Position numbers and translations under genes: made by a program. Of a stretch of 64,000 nucleotides of DNA, positions 50,152 to 58,247 are shown piece by piece (position 1 is the stretch's first letter; the number at the start of each line of letters is the position of its first letter). This stretch comes from Mumia quercus. GTDB taxonomy: Bacteria; Actinomycetota; Actinomycetes; Propionibacteriales; Nocardioidaceae. The DNA is taken from contig NZ_JANZYO010000004.1 in assembly GCF_025506335.1 (NCBI RefSeq), forward strand, positions 62,001-126,000, in the 5' to 3' direction. The notes under the pieces were generated by a model. The model saw nothing but the letters and a program-made list of their open reading frames with translations, was not told the origin of the DNA and ran no database searches.

Positions 50152-51471
50152 GTGCCTACCCTCGACGACCTCCAGGTCTCCACCCTCGGCCCCTGCACGT
50201 ACGAGTCGCCGCTGAGCAGCTACGTCGCGGGACGCAAGACCAACGAGTACTACGTGTCGGAGGGCGACCGAGTCCTCTACGACGACACGATCTCGCTCCT
50301 GGAGCAGCGCAACGAGCCGATCGAACGCTGGCCGTCCTTCGAGCCTGGAGGGCCTCGTCCCGCGATCTTCCACGACCCGGCGACCACCCACGTCGGCGTC
50401 GTCACCTGCGGCGGCCTGTGCCCCGGCCTCAACGACGTGATCCGCGCCGTCACGCTGGAGCTCTACACGCACTACGGCGTGACCCGCGTGACCGGCTTCC
50501 GCAACGGGTACGCCGGGCTGGTCCCCGAGCTCGGTCTCGAGCCGATCGACCTGACCCCGCAGCTGGTGGGCTCGATCAACGAGCGCGGCGGCACCATCCT
50601 CGGCACCTCCCGCGGCGCGCAGGACCCGGCCGTGATCGTCGACCGGCTCGTCGAGCTCGGCATCGACGCCCTCCTGGTCATCGGCGGCGACGGGTCGATG
50701 CACGGCGCCCACCGCATCGTCGAGGAGATCACCCGCCGCGACCTCCCGATCGGCGTCGTCGGCATCCCCAAGACGATCGACAACGACATCCCGCACATCG
50801 GCCAGAGCTTCGGCTTCGCCACGGCTTTCGGCGAGGCGTCGCGCGCGATCTCCGCGGCCCACATCGAGGCCGAGTCCGCCTACAACGGCGTCGGGCTCGT
50901 CAGGGTCATGGGCCGCCACGCGGGCTTCATCGCCTGCTACGCGGCGCTCGCCAACCACGACGCCGACTTCGTCCTGATCCCCGAGGTGCCCTTCAGCCTC
51001 GAGGGCGAGAACGGCCTGCTGCGCTCGCTCGAGCGGCGGGTGCGCGACTACGGCAGCGCCGTCATCGTCCTCGCCGAGGGAGCAGGCCAGGACCTCACCG
51101 GCGCGACCGGCCGCTCCGACGCGTCAGGCAACAGCGAGCTGGGCGACATCGCGACCGTCGTCCGCGAGGCCATCGAGAACGACTTCCGCGACCGGGGCGA
51201 GCCTCTGACGCTGAAGTTCCTCGACCCCGGCTACGGCATCCGCGCGATCCCGGCCGACCCGTCCGACTCCGTGTACTGCGCCCGGCTGGCGCAGGTCGCC
51301 GTGCACGCCGCGATGGCCGGGCGTACGGACATGGTCGTCGGCCGGCGACGCCACCGCTTCGTGCACGTGCCGATCCCGCTGGTGATCGAACGCCGGCACT
51401 CGGTCTCGCCCGACGGCGACCTGTGGCTCTCGGTGCTGGAGTCGACGTCGCAGCCGGTCGACATGCGCTGA
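50152..51471 (+). CDS. 6-phosphofructokinase, long PKTIDND type (likely ATP-dependent)
   Basis: The 439-residue protein has an extended N-terminus before the phosphofructokinase core (VVTCGGLCPGLNDVIR, VIGGDGSMHGA at 178-185, GIPKTIDNDIP at about 205-215, FGFATAFGEA, RVMGRHAGFIA). Gly 181 in GGDGS, rather than Asp as in GGDDT, points to ATP use, while Lys 207 in PKTIDND is shared with PPi-dependent enzymes. The combination is typical of the plant/trypanosome-like long ATP-PFK clade. GTG 50152 is chosen because TACCCT ends six bases upstream and no Shine-Dalgarno is visible. It phosphorylates fructose 6-phosphate in glycolysis. Confidence 0.85.
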   Translation: MPTLDDLQVSTLGPCTYESPLSSYVAGRKTNEYYVSEGDRVLYDDTISLLEQRNEPIERWPSFEPGGPRPAIFHDPATTHVGVVTCGGLCPGLNDVIRAVTLELYTHYGVTRVTGFRNGYAGLVPELGLEPIDLTPQLVGSINERGGTILGTSRGAQDPAVIVDRLVELGIDALLVIGGDGSMHGAHRIVEEITRRDLPIGVVGIPKTIDNDIPHIGQSFGFATAFGEASRAISAAHIEAESAYNGVGLVRVMGRHAGFIACYAALANHDADFVLIPEVPFSLEGENGLLRSLERRVRDYGSAVIVLAEGAGQDLTGATGRSDASGNSELGDIATVVREAIENDFRDRGEPLTLKFLDPGYGIRAIPADPSDSVYCARLAQVAVHAAMAGRTDMVVGRRRHRFVHVPIPLVIERRHSVSPDGDLWLSVLESTSQPVDMR

Positions 51472-51477
51472 GCGGGG

Positions 51478-52542
51478 TCAGCCGGCCAGGCGCCGGAGGA
51501 CCTCGATCACACGGTTGTTGGCCTCCGGCTCCCCCACGGTGATCCGGATGCCGTCGCCGGCGAAGGGGCGGACGGACAGGCCGTCGCGCCCGAACACCTC
51601 GGCCACCTCGGTCGTACGCTCGCCCGTGGGCAGCCAGAAGAAGTTGGCCTGGGCGTCCGGGACCGACCAGCCGAGGTCACGCACGGCCGAGACCGTCCGG
51701 TCGCGCTCGGCGACCAGCGACTCGACACGGGCCAGGAGCTCCTTCTCCGCCTCCAGGGAGGCGACGGCCGCCGTCTGCGCGAGCGCGGACACGCCGAACG
51801 GCAGCGCGACCTTCCGCACGGCCGTCGCGATCCGGGCGGGCGCCACGGCGTACCCGACCCGCAGACCCGCCAACCCGTACGCCTTCGAGAACGTCCGCAG
51901 CACCACCACGTTGTCGCGGGCACGGGAGAGCTCCAGCGCACCCGTGGGCGTCGCCGCGAACTCTACGTACGCCTCGTCCACGACGACGAGGACGTCTTCA
52001 GGCACCTGAGCGACGAAGGCCGCGAGCGCCTCGGCGTCGACCGCGGTCCCCGTGGGGTTGTTGGGCGTGCACACGATCACGACCCGCGTGCGGTCGGTGA
52101 GCGCGGCGAGCATGGCGTCGAGGTCGTGCTCGGCGGTCGGCGTCAACGGGACCTCGACCGGTGTCGCGCCGACCAGACGGACCGCGATCGGGTAGGCCTC
52201 GAACGACCGCCACGCGTAGACGACCTCGTCGCCGCTCTCGCAGGTCGACTGGAGCAGGTGGTAGAGCACGGCCACCGACCCGGTCGCGGCCGCGAGGTCG
52301 GTCACCGGCACCTGGTGGTGCCGCGACAGGGCCGCGTACAGCTCTGTGGCTCCCATGTCGGGATAGCGGTTGATGGTGCCGGCTGCGTCCTGCACGGCCG
52401 CGAGCACGCCCGGCAGCGGCGGGAAGGGGTTCTCGTTGCTCGACAGCTTGTACGGCACTCGGTCGTCGGCGGCGTTCGGCGGTCGTCCCGGTCGGTATTC
52501 CGGCACGCCGTCGAGCGCCTCTCTGATGCGGGGTTCGCCCAT
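51478..52542 (-). CDS. Histidinol-phosphate/aromatic amino-acid aminotransferase
   Basis: The 354-residue fold-type I PLP enzyme begins with EYRPGRPP, then [19 protein letters not shown]. The PLP-binding Lys is in [20 protein letters not shown] and phosphate-binding Arg positions follow. The length and the PGRPP start fit the actinobacterial Pat/HisC2 group annotated as phenylalanine aminotransferase; the actual substrate (histidinol phosphate or aromatic acids) is open because no his genes are adjacent. TAGGGT ends six bases before the ATG. It converges with the phosphofructokinase gene. Confidence 0.85.
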   Translation of the reverse strand: MGEPRIREALDGVPEYRPGRPPNAADDRVPYKLSSNENPFPPLPGVLAAVQDAAGTINRYPDMGATELYAALSRHHQVPVTDLAAATGSVAVLYHLLQSTCESGDEVVYAWRSFEAYPIAVRLVGATPVEVPLTPTAEHDLDAMLAALTDRTRVVIVCTPNNPTGTAVDAEALAAFVAQVPEDVLVVVDEAYVEFAATPTGALELSRARDNVVVLRTFSKAYGLAGLRVGYAVAPARIATAVRKVALPFGVSALAQTAAVASLEAEKELLARVESLVAERDRTVSAVRDLGWSVPDAQANFFWLPTGERTTEVAEVFGRDGLSVRPFAGDGIRITVGEPEANNRVIEVLRRLAG

Positions 52543-52605
52543 GCCCGCACCCTAGGCCCGTCGTCGTCCAGGGTCGAGCGGGCAGCGGCTGCTAGCCTCG
52601 CCGAC

Positions 52606-53103
52606 GTGCCCTCCACGACCTTCCTCGTCGGAGTCGCCGTCTTCTTGGTGCTGCTCTGGCTGGACCAGCGGCGACGACAGGCGGCGGCGCGACGCCGGGC
52701 CGAGCGTGGCGAGAAGCCCCGAGGCGGCGGGGCCGAGGAGTGGCTGGCGACCCGTCTGGTCCTCGAGACCGACCGCGACACCGCCGACGCGGTCGTCGCG
52801 AAGGTGGCGCAGGCGACGATGTCGAGGCCGGTCGCCCCTGGTCGCTGGTCGCTGCTGACCGGCTTCGACCGGTACGAGGCGACGGCCGGCTTCGTCCGTA
52901 CGGACCCCGGGGCGGTCACGTTGGCGCCGCTGAGCGCTCCCGACGACGACGGCGCACCCGACGGGGCCGCCTGGCTCGACTTCCGCGACCGCGTCGCGAA
53001 GGCGGCACGCAGGTCGGGTGTCGTCGCCCGCACCGAGCCGTCGCCGCCCTTCGTGGTGAGCACCGGCGCAGCAGCCGGGCGGACGTGGGTGCCGCAGAAG
53101 TAG
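52606..53103 (+). CDS. Hypothetical membrane-anchored protein (165 aa)
   Basis: The protein has one N-terminal hydrophobic helix (residues 3-19), a strongly basic stretch (DQRRRQAAARRRAERGEKPRGG) and a compact soluble domain of about 115 residues. The family is not recognised. TAGCCT ends seven bases before GTG 52606, and the shared intergenic DNA with the aminotransferase gene carries divergent leaderless promoters within 63 bp. Confidence 0.65.
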   Translation: MPSTTFLVGVAVFLVLLWLDQRRRQAAARRRAERGEKPRGGGAEEWLATRLVLETDRDTADAVVAKVAQATMSRPVAPGRWSLLTGFDRYEATAGFVRTDPGAVTLAPLSAPDDDGAPDGAAWLDFRDRVAKAARRSGVVARTEPSPPFVVSTGAAAGRTWVPQK

Positions 53104-53129
53104 CCGTTGCTCCGTGAGAGCATCCCGAG

Positions 53130-54089
53130 GTGGCACGCACCGAGTCGTCGGCAGGAATCGGGTACGGGCTCGTCGTCGGCGGCGCAGTCCTCTTCGTCGT
53201 CAACGCCGGCGTCTCCCGGGTCGCCCTGCGCGCCGGGGTCGACCCGGCGCTGCTCACCTCGTTGCGCACGACCGGTTCGGCGCTCCTCTTCCTCGCTTTC
53301 GCCGCGCTCACCGACCGCTCCGCGCTGCGCCTGCCGCGCGGGCGCGAGCTCGTGATGCTGCTGCTCCTCGGCATCGTCGGTGTCGCTGGCGTGCAGTGGA
53401 CCTACAACATCGCCATCGACCGCATCCCGGTCGGGATGGCGCTGCTCCTCGAGTACCTCGCCCCCGTGCTCGTCGTGCTGTGGGCGCGCTTCGTCCAACG
53501 GCAGCAGGTCCGGCGCACGATGTGGGTCGCCGTCGCCATGACCCTGCTCGGGCTGGCGCTCGTCGCCCAGATCGCCGAAGGGCTCGCCTTCGACGGGCTC
53601 GGGATGCTCGCTGGGCTCGCGGCCGCGGTCTGCTTCGCGGTGTACTTCCTCGTCGGCGAGCACGGCGTGCGCGAGGCCGACCCGATCCGGGTCGTGGTGT
53701 GGGCCTTCGGCTTCGCCGCGCTCGCGATGAACCTCGTCCGCCCGGTGTGGACCGCTGACGGCCTCGACGCTTCCGCCAACCTGCTCGGCGCGCTCGACGC
53801 GTACGAGGTGCCGCTCTGGGCCGTCCTCGCCTGGATCGTCGTGCTCGGCACGCTCGCGCCGTTCTTCATGGAGCTCAGTGCCCTGCAGTACCTGCCCGCG
53901 ACCGTCGTGACCATGGTCGCGACGCTCGAGCCGGTCGGTGCGTCTGCGCTCGGATGGGTGTGGTTCGGGGAGTCTCTCGACGCCGTGCAGATCCTCGGCG
54001 GCCTGCTCGTCGTCGCCGGCATCGCCCTCGCGCAGCTGTCGCGCCCCTCCCCGACCCCCGCCTCGCCGGTGCCCGAGGTCGCGGGCTGA
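53130..54089 (+). CDS. EamA/DMT-family transporter
   Basis: The 319-residue protein has ten helices in two EamA repeats (GGAVLFVVNAGVSRVALRAGVDPALLTSLRTTGSALLF, and AAVCFAVYFLVGEHGV in the second half). Family members (RhaT/YdcZ-like drug/metabolite transporters) export amino acids or other metabolites. GTG 53130 has GAGCAT ending six bases upstream. Confidence 0.84.
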   Translation: MARTESSAGIGYGLVVGGAVLFVVNAGVSRVALRAGVDPALLTSLRTTGSALLFLAFAALTDRSALRLPRGRELVMLLLLGIVGVAGVQWTYNIAIDRIPVGMALLLEYLAPVLVVLWARFVQRQQVRRTMWVAVAMTLLGLALVAQIAEGLAFDGLGMLAGLAAAVCFAVYFLVGEHGVREADPIRVVVWAFGFAALAMNLVRPVWTADGLDASANLLGALDAYEVPLWAVLAWIVVLGTLAPFFMELSALQYLPATVVTMVATLEPVGASALGWVWFGESLDAVQILGGLLVVAGIALAQLSRPSPTPASPVPEVAG

Positions 54090-54131
54090 GCACCGGGCGG
54101 GTACGGCGGGTCCGTCTGCTTGGATGGACGC

Positions 54132-54509
54132 ATGAAGCTCGTCCTCACCTGGTTGTGCAACGCTGCCGCGATCGCCGTGGCGGCCTGGATCTTCAGCGGC
54201 ATCAGCATCGGCGACGCCGGACAGGACGGCTGGGAGAAGGCCGGCGCCCTGCTCATCGTCGCCGCGGTGTTCACCGCGATCAACCTGACGGTCGGCCGGG
54301 TCCTGAAGTTCCTCTCCATCCCGTTCATCGTGCTGACGCTCGGCATCCTGCTGCTCGTCCTCAACGCGCTCCTGCTGCGGCTCACCGCGTGGATCACGCA
54401 GGCGCTGCCGGTCGAGTTCCACGTCGAGGGCTTCTGGGTCGCGCTCTGGGGCTCGATCGTCATCTCGCTCGTCAACATGGCGCTGCGTCTCTTCGTCGAT
54501 GCGGACTAG
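54132..54509 (+). CDS. Phage_holin_4_2-like membrane protein
   Basis: The 125-residue protein has four hydrophobic helices (KLVLTWLCNAAAIAVAAWIFSGI, LLIVAAVFTAINLTV, IPFIVLTLGILLLVLNALLL, VALWGSIVISLVNMAL), the pattern of the phage_holin_4_2 family, which is chromosomal and of unknown function in most actinobacteria. There is no phage context. Its TAG stop (54507-54509) lies inside the 16-bp tandem repeat that follows. Confidence 0.8.
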   Translation: MKLVLTWLCNAAAIAVAAWIFSGISIGDAGQDGWEKAGALLIVAAVFTAINLTVGRVLKFLSIPFIVLTLGILLLVLNALLLRLTAWITQALPVEFHVEGFWVALWGSIVISLVNMALRLFVDAD

Positions 54510-54564
54510 CGTCGACGCGAACTAGCGCCGACGCGCACGAGCACGGGCGCGGACTAGCGTGGGG
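54501..54564. repeat. Four-unit 16-bp tandem repeat carrying -10 boxes
   Basis: Units of GCGGACTAGCGTCGAC begin at 54501, 54517, 54533 and 54549. The first two differ at two positions, the third is degenerate, and the fourth matches for the first 12 bases. Three units keep ACTAGCG, and the last TAGCGT ends six bases before the phosphatase start. Confidence 0.7.
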
Positions 54565-54566
54565 GC

Positions 54567-55085
54567 ATGACCGACACCGAGCCCGGACACCCGCTGCGGA
54601 TCGCCGTCGTCTGCCTCGGCAACATCTGCCGCTCACCGATGGCCGACGTGGTGCTGGAGCAGAAGCTCGACGACGCCGGCCTCTCCGACGAGGTCCGCGT
54701 GGACTCCGCAGGGACCGGTGGCTGGCATCGTGGTGAGCCGATGGACCCCCGCGCGGCCGCCGTCCTCACCGAGCACGGGTACGACCCCACCCGCCACCGC
54801 GCGCAGCAGATCACGAGCGAGTGGTTCGCCGACCACGACCTCATCCTGACCATGGACGCGTCGAACTACGACGACGTCGCCGCGCTCGCCCGCACCCCCT
54901 CGGACCGCGCGAAGATCGCGATGTTCCGGTCGTACGACCCTGTGGCGACGCCGGGAGACGACGAGGTCCCCGACCCCTGGTACGGAGGCCCCGAAGGCTT
55001 CGAGCACGTGCTCGGCCTGATCGAGCGCACCGCGGACGCGATCGTCGCGCACGCGCCGCAGCTCGTGCGCGAGCTCACGCAGTGA
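54567..55085 (+). CDS. Low-molecular-weight protein-tyrosine phosphatase
   Basis: The 172-residue protein has the P-loop VCLGNICRS (Cys 16, Arg 22) and the general-acid loop DPWYGG near residue 139. LMW-PTPs dephosphorylate tyrosine phosphate; in some bacteria they also remove phosphate from ribulosamine 5-phosphates. The gene directly precedes a fructosamine-kinase-like gene, an arrangement described for deglycation. TAGCGT ends six bases before the ATG. Confidence 0.88.
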   Translation: MTDTEPGHPLRIAVVCLGNICRSPMADVVLEQKLDDAGLSDEVRVDSAGTGGWHRGEPMDPRAAAVLTEHGYDPTRHRAQQITSEWFADHDLILTMDASNYDDVAALARTPSDRAKIAMFRSYDPVATPGDDEVPDPWYGGPEGFEHVLGLIERTADAIVAHAPQLVRELTQ

Positions 55086-55123
55086 TCCCGGCGGGAACCC
55101 TCGCGCGTGTGTAGCGTCAGCAC

Positions 55124-56008
55124 ATGGCGCGCATGGGGGGCATTGCAGCGAAGGCGGAGGCCCTGCTCGGGGCAGGTGTCGTCGCCACCACACCGGTAGC
55201 CGGCGGTGACACCAACACGGCGATCAGGCTTCGGCTCACCGACGGACGCAGTGCGGTGCTCAAGACGCGACCGCACGCGCCGCACGACTTCTACACCGCG
55301 GAGGCCGACGGGCTCCGCTGGCTCGCGGAGGCCGGTGGGGTCGCGGTGCCCGAGGTGCTCGGGGTCTCCGAGGACTGCCTCATCGTGTCGTGGATCGAGC
55401 CGGCCAAGGCGACCGCCGACGCCGCCGAGGCGTTCGGCCGGGCGTTGGCCCAGACCCATGCGGCCGGCGCCGAGGAGTTCGGCTTCGTTCGCGACGGCTA
55501 CATCGGCCTCGCTCCCCTTCCCAACAAGCCGGCGGCGACCTGGACCGAGTTCTACGCGACCCGCCGCGTGCTCCCGTACCTCAAGGTCGCCGTGGACCGC
55601 GGCGCGATGACGAGCGAGGACGCGGCACCGGTCGAGGAGGTGGTCCGCCGCCTCGACGAGCTCGCGGGGCCGGCCGAGCCACCGGCGCGCCTGCACGGCG
55701 ACCTGTGGTCGGGCAACGTCGTCTGGTCGACCGAGGACCGGGCCTTCCTCATCGACCCCGCCGCGTACGGAGGCCACCGCGAGACCGACCTCGCGATGCT
55801 CGCGCTCTTCGGGATCCAGCACCTCCAACGGATCGTGGACAGCTACGACGAGGCCTCGCCGCTCGCGGACGGGTGGCGCGAACGGGTGCCGCTCCACCAG
55901 CTCCATCCGCTGCTCGTGCACGCGGCCCTCTTCGGCGGCACGTACGGCGCGCGGGCCAGTGCCGCGGCCGAGCAGCTGCTCGCCGGGTCGGCCTCTACGA
56001 CGACCTGA
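55124..56008 (+). CDS. Fructosamine/ribulosamine kinase family protein
   Basis: The 294-residue protein has the fructosamine-kinase pattern AGGDTNTAIRLRL, VLKTRP (ATP-binding Lys), ARLHGDLWSGNVVWS (catalytic Asp) and LIDPAAYGGHRETDLAML. Most bacterial homologues tested act on ribulosamines and erythrulosamines, phosphorylating sugar adducts on lysine so that they fall off. TAGCGT ends six bases before ATG 55124. Some of this hexamer pattern is shared with the phosphatase gene upstream, so the two are probably transcribed separately but coordinately. Confidence 0.86.
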   Translation: MARMGGIAAKAEALLGAGVVATTPVAGGDTNTAIRLRLTDGRSAVLKTRPHAPHDFYTAEADGLRWLAEAGGVAVPEVLGVSEDCLIVSWIEPAKATADAAEAFGRALAQTHAAGAEEFGFVRDGYIGLAPLPNKPAATWTEFYATRRVLPYLKVAVDRGAMTSEDAAPVEEVVRRLDELAGPAEPPARLHGDLWSGNVVWSTEDRAFLIDPAAYGGHRETDLAMLALFGIQHLQRIVDSYDEASPLADGWRERVPLHQLHPLLVHAALFGGTYGARASAAAEQLLAGSASTTT

Positions 56009-56059
56009 CGCGCCCCCGACTCGCCGGTGGGGCTGGGCGCGACCTGGCACGCTGTCCCC

Positions 56060-56755
56060 ATGCGCATCCTCGTGGTCGACGACGACCGGGCGGTCCGTGA
56101 CTCGCTCCGGCGCTCGTTGGAGTTCAACGGCTACACGGTCGACGTCGCCTCCGACGGCGCCGAGGCGCTCGCCCGCGTACCGATGATCCACCCCGACGCG
56201 ATCATCATGGACGTGATGATGCCGCGCCTGGACGGTCTCGAGACGACCCGGGCGCTGCGCACCGCCGGCAACGACGTCCCGATCCTGGTCCTGACCGCGA
56301 AGGACGCGGTCGACGAGCGGGTCGACGGTCTCGACGCAGGGGCGGACGACTACCTCACCAAGCCCTTCGCCCTCGCCGAGCTGCTGGCGCGCGTCCGCGC
56401 CCTGCTGCGTCGGTCGGCGCGCTCGGGCTCGGCCGAGGAGGACGCGGACGTCGTGCTCGAGTTCGCCGACCTCACGATGAACACCGCCACCCGCGAGGTC
56501 ACCCGCGGGGAGCGGCACATCTCGCTCACCCGTACGGAGTTCGCGCTGCTCGAGCTGTTCATGGAGCGACCGAAGCGGGTCCTGGAGCGCTCGTTCATCC
56601 TCGAGGAGGTCTGGGGCTTCGACTTCCCCACCACGGCCAACTCGCTCGAGGTCTACGTCGGGTACGTACGCCGCAAGCTCGAGGCCGACGGCGAACCCCG
56701 CCTGCTCCACACCGTACGAGGCGTCGGGTACGTCCTGCGCGAGACCGCGCCGTGA
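56060..56755 (+). CDS. mprA: OmpR-family response regulator (MprA-like)
   Basis: The 231-residue protein has a receiver domain with acidic pocket Asp 7-9, phospho-acceptor Asp 51 ([12 protein letters not shown]) and the conserved Lys in [23 protein letters not shown]. An OmpR winged helix follows, ending [15 protein letters not shown]. Length, sequence character and synteny with a sensor kinase and HtrA/PepD protease match mycobacterial MprA. ATG 56060 is preferred over the upstream in-frame ATG because MRILVVDDD is the standard start. Confidence 0.88.
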   Translation: MRILVVDDDRAVRDSLRRSLEFNGYTVDVASDGAEALARVPMIHPDAIIMDVMMPRLDGLETTRALRTAGNDVPILVLTAKDAVDERVDGLDAGADDYLTKPFALAELLARVRALLRRSARSGSAEEDADVVLEFADLTMNTATREVTRGERHISLTRTEFALLELFMERPKRVLERSFILEEVWGFDFPTTANSLEVYVGYVRRKLEADGEPRLLHTVRGVGYVLRETAP

Positions 56756-56771
56756 GAGCGGAGCCCTGGTG

Positions 56772-58184
56772 ATGGGCCGCGACGTCGCGTCGTTCCGCCG
56801 CTGGCTGCACGACCGGGCCGAGGGCCTCCCTCTCGCCACCCGCATCTCGTTGCTGACGACGGCGGCCGTCGGCATCACCCTCGCGTTCGTGAGCGTGATC
56901 GTGTACGTCAGCGTCAAGGCCGAGTTCACCTCCAGCCTCGACGAGAACCTCCAGCGCCGTGCCGTCGCCGCCGTCCAGGCAGGCATCGCCACCGAGTGGG
57001 ACATCCGCGGCATCCCCCAGACGGCGCTCATCGCCAGCGACGTCAAGATGACCGTCATCCGGTCCGGCGAACCCGACCCGCGCCTCGCCGACTACGTCGG
57101 TCCCGACGAGGAGGAGGTCGCCTCGGGCGAACGCACGCACTCGCTGCGCACGGCCGACATCGACGGCACCTCGTACCGGGTGGTCGCCGTGTACGCCGGA
57201 TCCGGACGCGCACTGGTCGTCGCCCAGTCGATGGCGAGCATGGACGCCGCGCTGGACCGGCTCGGGTTCGTCCTGTGGGCGGTCGGGATCTTCGGCGTGC
57301 TCGTGGCGGGGCTGCTCGGCTCGGTGGTCGCCACGGGCGGGCTGCGCCCCGTCCGACGTCTCACCACCGCGGTCGAGCACGTCGCCCGGACCGGTGAGCT
57401 GCGCCCGATCGCCGTCCACGGCACGGACGACCTCGGACGGCTCACGACGGCGTACAACCAGATGATGGTGGCCCTCGACGCCTCCCGACAGCGTGAGCGC
57501 CAGCTCGTCGCCGACGCCGGGCACGAGCTCCGTACGCCGCTGACCTCGCTCAAGACCAACATCGAGCTCCTCGGCCAGGCGGAGGAGCGCGGCGGGATGC
57601 CACAGCAGGCGCGCCTCGAGCTCATCTCCGACGTCGGAGCCCAGGTCGACGAGCTCGCGACGCTGGTCGGCGACCTCGTCGAGCTCGCCCGCGACGAGGG
57701 CGCGCCCGACCCCGAGCCGATCGACCTCTCGGAGGTGGTGGCGACCGCGGTCGAGCGCGTCCAGCGCCGCGCCCCCGGGATCGCCTTCGAGGTCGACACC
57801 GAGCCCTGGATCGTGGTCGGCGAATCCCGCACGCTCGAGCGCGCCGTCACCAACCTTCTCGACAACGCCGCGAAGTGGAGCCCGCCTCTCGGCGAGGTCC
57901 GCGTGCGGCTGCACGACGGCACGCTCACCGTCGAGGACGCCGGCCCGGGGATCAGCGACGAGGACCTCCCGCACGTCTTCGAGCGCTTCTACCGCTCGCG
58001 CGACGCGAGGCGTCTGCCGGGCTCGGGCCTCGGGCTCGCGATCGTGGCGCAGGCCGCGCACCGCCACCGCGGGCAGGTCACGGCCGGCCGAGCGGCGTCG
58101 GGCGGCGCGCTGATGACGATGCGCATCCCCGGTCAGCCGGCGCGACCACAGGATGGGCCCGAGCTCTCAGCAGATCCCCAGTAA
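56772..58184 (+). CDS. mprB: Sensor histidine kinase (MprB-like)
   Basis: The 470-residue protein has helix 1 (about 22-48), an external sensor domain of about 110 residues, helix 2 (about 160-185), HAMP, and a HisKA domain with LVADAGHELRTPLTSLKTNIELL (phospho-His). The ATPase domain has NLLDNAAKWSP, VEDAGPGIS and GSGLGLAIV. The envelope-stress system MprAB activates the HtrA-like protease and stress sigma factors in mycobacteria. ATG 56772 is chosen; GTG 56769 directly before it is an alternative. The last 22 coding bases overlap the direct-repeat array upstream of htrA. Confidence 0.88.
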   Translation: MGRDVASFRRWLHDRAEGLPLATRISLLTTAAVGITLAFVSVIVYVSVKAEFTSSLDENLQRRAVAAVQAGIATEWDIRGIPQTALIASDVKMTVIRSGEPDPRLADYVGPDEEEVASGERTHSLRTADIDGTSYRVVAVYAGSGRALVVAQSMASMDAALDRLGFVLWAVGIFGVLVAGLLGSVVATGGLRPVRRLTTAVEHVARTGELRPIAVHGTDDLGRLTTAYNQMMVALDASRQRERQLVADAGHELRTPLTSLKTNIELLGQAEERGGMPQQARLELISDVGAQVDELATLVGDLVELARDEGAPDPEPIDLSEVVATAVERVQRRAPGIAFEVDTEPWIVVGESRTLERAVTNLLDNAAKWSPPLGEVRVRLHDGTLTVEDAGPGISDEDLPHVFERFYRSRDARRLPGSGLGLAIVAQAAHRHRGQVTAGRAASGGALMTMRIPGQPARPQDGPELSADPQ

Positions 58185-58225
58185 CCTCTTCCGATCGTCC
58201 CAGAACCGTCTCAGCGGCCTCTTAG
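58163..58225. promoter_or_regulatory. Six direct repeats at 11-bp period upstream of htrA (MprA-box-like)
   Basis: Octamers of the type NNTCYYAG start at 58163 (GCTCTCAG), 58174 (ATCCCCAG), 58185 (CCTCTTCC, degenerate), 58196 (CGTCCCAG), 58207 (CGTCTCAG) and 58218 (CCTCTTAG). Each is separated from the next by 3 bases. Mycobacterial MprA boxes are pairs of 8-bp direct repeats separated by 3 bp. Confidence 0.7.
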
Positions 58226-58247
58226 TCGTACGCGTCATGCTGGAGGC

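Noticed and set aside
54132-54509. Prophage remnant suggested by the holin-like gene
   Set aside because: The phage_holin_4_2 family is a widespread chromosomal membrane family, and no other phage gene or attachment site is nearby.
54501-54564. Possible CRISPR array
   Set aside because: The units are directly adjacent 16-bp tandem copies with no spacers, and no cas gene is present.
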